From contig NZ_JAFIQW010000001.1 of the NCBI RefSeq assembly GCF_017355965.1, positions 720,987-784,986 of the forward strand: 64,000 nucleotides of DNA, given 5' to 3'. Made by a program: the position numbers and the translations under genes. The stretch is from Desertivibrio insolitus (GTDB taxonomy: Bacteria; Actinomycetota; Actinomycetes; Actinomycetales; Microbacteriaceae). Position 1 is the first letter of the stretch. Every line of letters starts with the position of its first letter. Shown piece after piece: positions 61,262 to 64,000 of the stretch. A model generated the notes under the pieces. That model ran no database searches, was not told the origin of the DNA, and saw nothing but the letters and a program-made list of their open reading frames with translations.

Positions 61262-61530
61262 CGGCGCCGAACACGGAGCGCCACGGCCGCGACGGCGCAC
61301 ACGACGCAGAGGAGCCCCACGCCCACGTACCAGGGCGCGAGACGGAAGCCCTCGTTGATGAGGGCGTACGTGTAGCCGATGTCGTCGATGTCGGGGTAGC
61401 GCTCTCGCCCGGTCTGCAGCGCCACGGAGTACCGGAACTTCCACACGCCGGTGGCGACGAGCACGACGCCGGTCAGCGCGAGCAGCCAGGCGAAGGGGTT
61501 CCGGAGCGCGGCGCGCAGCCCGCGGATCAC
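61258..61530 (-). CDS. two-TM-module membrane protein, short paralogue
   Basis: Product of 90 residues. It holds one copy of the module found in the next two genes: N-P-F-A-W-L-L, a helix, an outer segment rich in Asp/Tyr, and a second helix ending in RRR. Its ATG overlaps the upstream stop by 4 nt (ATGA). Third gene of a three-gene operon. Confidence 0.65.
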   Translation of the reverse strand: MIRGLRAALRNPFAWLLALTGVVLVATGVWKFRYSVALQTGRERYPDIDDIGYTYALINEGFRLAPWYVGVGLLCVVCAVAAVALRVRRR

Positions 61531-62111
61531 CGCCGCCAGCGCATCGCGAGCACGACGAGGCCGGCCGCCGCGATGACGAGTCCGGCGCCGAAGAGGGTCG
61601 GGGCGAACTGGATCACCGCCCAGAGGCTCTCGAGCTCGGCCTGGGTGTCGGACTGGCCGTCCTGGTTGAACTGCAGCTGCGACTGCCGCCGGTAGGCGTC
61701 GAAGTAGCTCTCCCGCCCCCAGATCGCGAGCAGTGCGCCGCCGACGATGAGCACCCAGACGAAGGGGTTGAGCAGCTCCTTGACGAAGGGGCGCCGGATC
61801 TCCTCCTCGGTCTCGCGCTCGGGCTCGGCGGCATCCGTCGCCTGGGGCTCGGCCAGCTGCTCGGCGGGCGGCGTCTGCTGCTGCTGAGGCACGGGGGCGG
61901 CGACGCGGGGCGCGGGCGGGGCTACGGATGCATCCGGCATCGCGAACGCGGGCCGTGCGGCGCTCCGGCGTCCGGGAACCGGTCGCTGCGGATCGGCCAG
62001 GTCGTCAGGGCTCACGGGCGAGACGACGGCCTGCCCCGGGTTCTGCGGGCGCGGCACGTACCCGCGCTGGAACGCCGGGTCGTAGCGCGGATCGAACGTC
62101 GACTCGGTCAT
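61527..62111 (-). CDS. two-TM-module membrane protein with disordered N-terminus
   Basis: Product of 194 residues. The first 100 residues are a Pro/Gln/Glu-rich tail, then LLNPFVWVLIVGGALLAIWG, an outer loop and VIQFAPTLFGAGLVIAAAGL with a final RWRR. It shares this module with the neighbours on both sides. Overlaps each by 4 nt. Function unknown. Confidence 0.65.
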   Translation of the reverse strand: MTESTFDPRYDPAFQRGYVPRPQNPGQAVVSPVSPDDLADPQRPVPGRRSAARPAFAMPDASVAPPAPRVAAPVPQQQQTPPAEQLAEPQATDAAEPERETEEEIRRPFVKELLNPFVWVLIVGGALLAIWGRESYFDAYRRQSQLQFNQDGQSDTQAELESLWAVIQFAPTLFGAGLVIAAAGLVVLAMRWRR

Positions 62112-62665
62112 GATTCCCCTGCCTGTCGTCGCCACGGTAACCCAGTCGTCACCGCGATCGCCATGATGCCGCCCGCGATCATCGCGACCCCCGCCGCGGT
62201 CATCGCCGGTCCGAAGTATCCGCCGAAGTCGATCGCGGCGAAACCCGTTGCCGTCACGTCCACCGGCAGCACGGCGTCGCCGCGCAGCACGGAGCGCCCG
62301 TAGCCGTAGCTCGCCACCCCGTTCGCGATCACGACTCCGCCGATGACGACGAGCAGGAGCGCGAAGGGGTTGAGCAGCGGCATCCGTCGGGGCCAGCGCA
62401 ACGCGAGCACGAGGATGCCCGCCGCGGCCGTGAGCAGGCCCGCCGCGAACGCCGTCGGGGCGAACTGCACGGTCGCCTGCAGCTGCTGCTCGCGCTCGAA
62501 GCCGGCGGACTCGATGCCGCCGCCGGTGCTCTGCAACGTGAACCGGGCGACGTACGCGTCGACGTAGGAGCGGTACGCGCCGAACGCCCCTGCCGCACCG
62601 ATCACGAGCAGCACCCACACGAAGGGGTTCCCCACCGTCTGCGTCAGCGTGCGGCGGGGGATCAC
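62108..62665 (-). CDS. two-TM-module membrane protein, double module
   Basis: Product of 185 residues carrying two consecutive modules: NPFVWVLLVIGAAGAFGAYR to VQFAPTAFAAGLLTAAAGIL, then LNPFALLLVVIGGVVIANG to YFGPAMTAAGVAMIAGGI. First gene of the operon, 3 nt after the SRAP stop on the same strand. No named family recognised. Confidence 0.65.
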   Translation of the reverse strand: MIPRRTLTQTVGNPFVWVLLVIGAAGAFGAYRSYVDAYVARFTLQSTGGGIESAGFEREQQLQATVQFAPTAFAAGLLTAAAGILVLALRWPRRMPLLNPFALLLVVIGGVVIANGVASYGYGRSVLRGDAVLPVDVTATGFAAIDFGGYFGPAMTAAGVAMIAGGIMAIAVTTGLPWRRQAGES

Positions 62666-62668
62666 GGC

Positions 62669-63358
62669 TCAGCTCTCCAGTGGGGCGATGAGTTCGGGTC
62701 CGTTGTTGCGCGGGCTGTTGACGGCCTTGCTCACGGGATAGTGCATGAGTTCGTGCGCCACCTCGACCGAGACGCGATCGAGCAGGGCGAGCACCTCCTC
62801 CGCATCGAGGTCGCCGCCGAGCCACGCGTCGTAGGCGTCGGGGGTGAGACAGGCCGGCATCCGGTCGTGCACCTCCCCGGGGGCGACGTGGGCATCGCGC
62901 GTGATGATCGACATCGACAGGCGCCACTTGTCCGGGTCGTCGTCGCCCTTCGCCGGGTCGCGCCAGGCGCGGACGACGCCCGCCATCGCGAGGTCGGAGT
63001 CGGGGTCCTGGATGAAGTGCGGCTGCTTCGACCCGTCGGGCAGCCGAACCCACTCGTAGTAGCCGGCCGCGGGCACGATGACGCGGCCCTTCTCGAACGG
63101 ACCTTTGAACAACCCGTTGCTCGCGACCGTCTCGATGCGCGCGTTGATGACCGGCTTGCCGCCGCCGAACACCGGCGAGCGCGGCGCCACCATTCCCCAG
63201 CGGACCGGCACGAGTTCGCGCCGCCCCTCGCGCTCGCGCACGACGGGCACCTCCTCGGTCGGCGCCACGTTGTAGTTCTCGGGCAGCGACCAGCTCTCCT
63301 CGAGCAGCGTGGCGACGGCGCCGTGGACGCTCGAGGTGGTGACGAAACGCCCGCACAT
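62669..63358 (-). CDS. SRAP-type peptidase (HMCES/YedK family)
   Basis: Product of 229 residues. Cys2 after Met removal (MCGRF) forms the covalent DNA-protein adduct with abasic sites; N72 (INARIE), E102 (YYEW) and H164 (EVHDRMP) complete the active site. It protects single-stranded AP sites during replication and self-releases. All key residues are present. It heads the short operon of module membrane proteins, 3 nt before the next start. Confidence 0.96.
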   Translation of the reverse strand: MCGRFVTTSSVHGAVATLLEESWSLPENYNVAPTEEVPVVREREGRRELVPVRWGMVAPRSPVFGGGKPVINARIETVASNGLFKGPFEKGRVIVPAAGYYEWVRLPDGSKQPHFIQDPDSDLAMAGVVRAWRDPAKGDDDPDKWRLSMSIITRDAHVAPGEVHDRMPACLTPDAYDAWLGGDLDAEEVLALLDRVSVEVAHELMHYPVSKAVNSPRNNGPELIAPLES

Positions 63359-63465
63359 GCCTCCATTGTGCGCCGCTCCCCCGACACTGTGGTCGGTGCG
63401 ACCCCGAGGGTGCTCAGCCTCGGGGCGGGGCCCTCGCCGTCGGTGGCAGCGCGTACGGTGACGGC

Positions 63466-64000
63466 ATGACGACCCCGGATGCCTCGCGCTGCGACATCCG
63501 CGACTGCGGACAGCCGGCGCAGCAGGACGCCCCGCTGCCGCTGTGCACCCGGCACCTGCTGGAGGCGTACGAGTGGGTGGCTCGCGACGTCGGCGTCGCG
63601 GACGTGCTGCCGTCGCCCTGTCTCGTCTGCGGCTCGCGGCTCGGCGTGCGGTACCCGTCGGGCTGGATCTGCGGCGTGTGCGAGTGGAGGCTCGGCGAGG
63701 CGCCGGATGCCGAGGTCGAGGTCGCCCGCGTCGACGTCGTCTACTACCTGCGCTACCGCGACCGCATCAAGATCGGCACGACGGTCAATCCACGGCAGCG
63801 CTTCGCCGCGCTGCTGTTCGACGAGGTGCTGGCGTTCGAGCGCGGCGGCCGTCCGCTCGAGCAGCGACGGCACTCGGAGTTCGCGGCGCACCGCGCGCCG
63901 GGCACGGAGTGGTTCGAGATCCACGACGAGCTGCTCGCCCACGTCGAGCGCCTGAGGGCCGGGGTTGACGACCCATGGCAGTTGTACGCCCGGTGGGTGA
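63466..64000 (+). CDS. zinc-ribbon protein with GIY-YIG/T5orf172-like domain (partial, window edge)
   Basis: The frame from ATG 63466 runs off the end after 178 codons with no stop. The N-terminal third holds Cys pairs (CDIRDC, then CLVC and CGVC) of a zinc-ribbon type. The C-terminal part reads YYLRYRDRIKIGTTVNPRQR, FAALLFDEVLAFERGG, and HRAPGTEWFEI, the strand-helix pattern of the T5orf172/GIY-YIG-like domain ("YYV...IKIGxT...R") of phage and bacterial proteins. Probably a DNA-binding or nuclease-like protein. Full length is unknown. Confidence 0.7.
   Translation, partial: MTTPDASRCDIRDCGQPAQQDAPLPLCTRHLLEAYEWVARDVGVADVLPSPCLVCGSRLGVRYPSGWICGVCEWRLGEAPDAEVEVARVDVVYYLRYRDRIKIGTTVNPRQRFAALLFDEVLAFERGGRPLEQRRHSEFAAHRAPGTEWFEIHDELLAHVERLRAGVDDPWQLYARWV

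Overview
The window comes from a high-GC Gram-positive actinobacterium, most likely of the family Microbacteriaceae. The support is about 70% GC with strong third-position GC bias, RpoB, RpoC, EF-Tu and S12/S7 sequences of actinobacterial type, frequent GTG/TTG starts, and a recurring GGATGCC/GGCATCC word and small palindromic repeats of the kind seen in that family. No rRNA, tRNA, insertion sequence, prophage or CRISPR array was seen.

Layout. 1-1443: an orphan AbiEi-like/DUF559-like protein and two tandem palindromic repeats. 1444-6008 (minus): the str operon rpsL-rpsG-fusA-tuf with a clear sigma-70 type promoter, a strong rpsG-fusA hairpin and a terminator after tuf. 6078-7643: a Pro/Glu/Thr-rich membrane protein. 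7800-20889 (minus): a type VII secretion (T7SS) and polymorphic-toxin operon. In transcription order it holds a secreted Ig-like protein, an EccC-type FtsK/SpoIIIE ATPase with ubiquitin-like and FHA N-terminal parts, a zinc-ribbon/FHA protein, three WXG100-type proteins, a 1054-residue toxin ending in a TNT-like (NAD+ glycohydrolase) domain, two candidate immunity genes, a free-standing TNT-like cassette whose GGGxQ motif has changed, a third candidate immunity gene and a YezG-like gene. 20989-24081 (mostly plus): small membrane proteins and a lipoprotein that diverge from the T7SS operon. 24140-35043 (minus): a type IV pilus operon pilB-pilT-pilC-pilA-pilV-pilW-pilX-pilD-pilM-pilN-pilO, mostly joined by 4-nt stop/start overlaps. 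It has a set of mutually exclusive hairpins before the major pilin gene and another hairpin after it. 35422-43029 (minus): rpoB-rpoC with promoter and terminator. 43118-63358: housekeeping and poorly characterised genes (two spermidine-synthase-like proteins around a gamma-carbonic-anhydrase-like protein, a sugar dehydrogenase lipoprotein, SprT, DUF427, DUF1684, an MFS transporter, two alpha/beta hydrolases, a DEAD-box helicase, a NUDIX-like protein, a VTT/DedA-like protein, Lhr helicase plus Nei glycosylase, three paralogous two-TM-module membrane proteins and an SRAP peptidase). 63466-end: a zinc-ribbon/GIY-YIG-like gene cut by the window edge.

Functional picture. Two cell-surface machines, a reduced T7SS with NAD-hydrolase-type effectors and a complete Gram-positive type IV pilus, sit side by side between the str and rpoBC operons. 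The most notable items are the serial TNT/immunity array with a possibly inactivated orphan toxin cassette, the lack of visible EccB/EccD/EccE/mycosin partners near EccC, the alternative-hairpin leader before pilA, palindromic repeats captured in frame inside PilT with compensatory stem changes, and an 83-nt tandem array of inverted repeats at 45335-45556.
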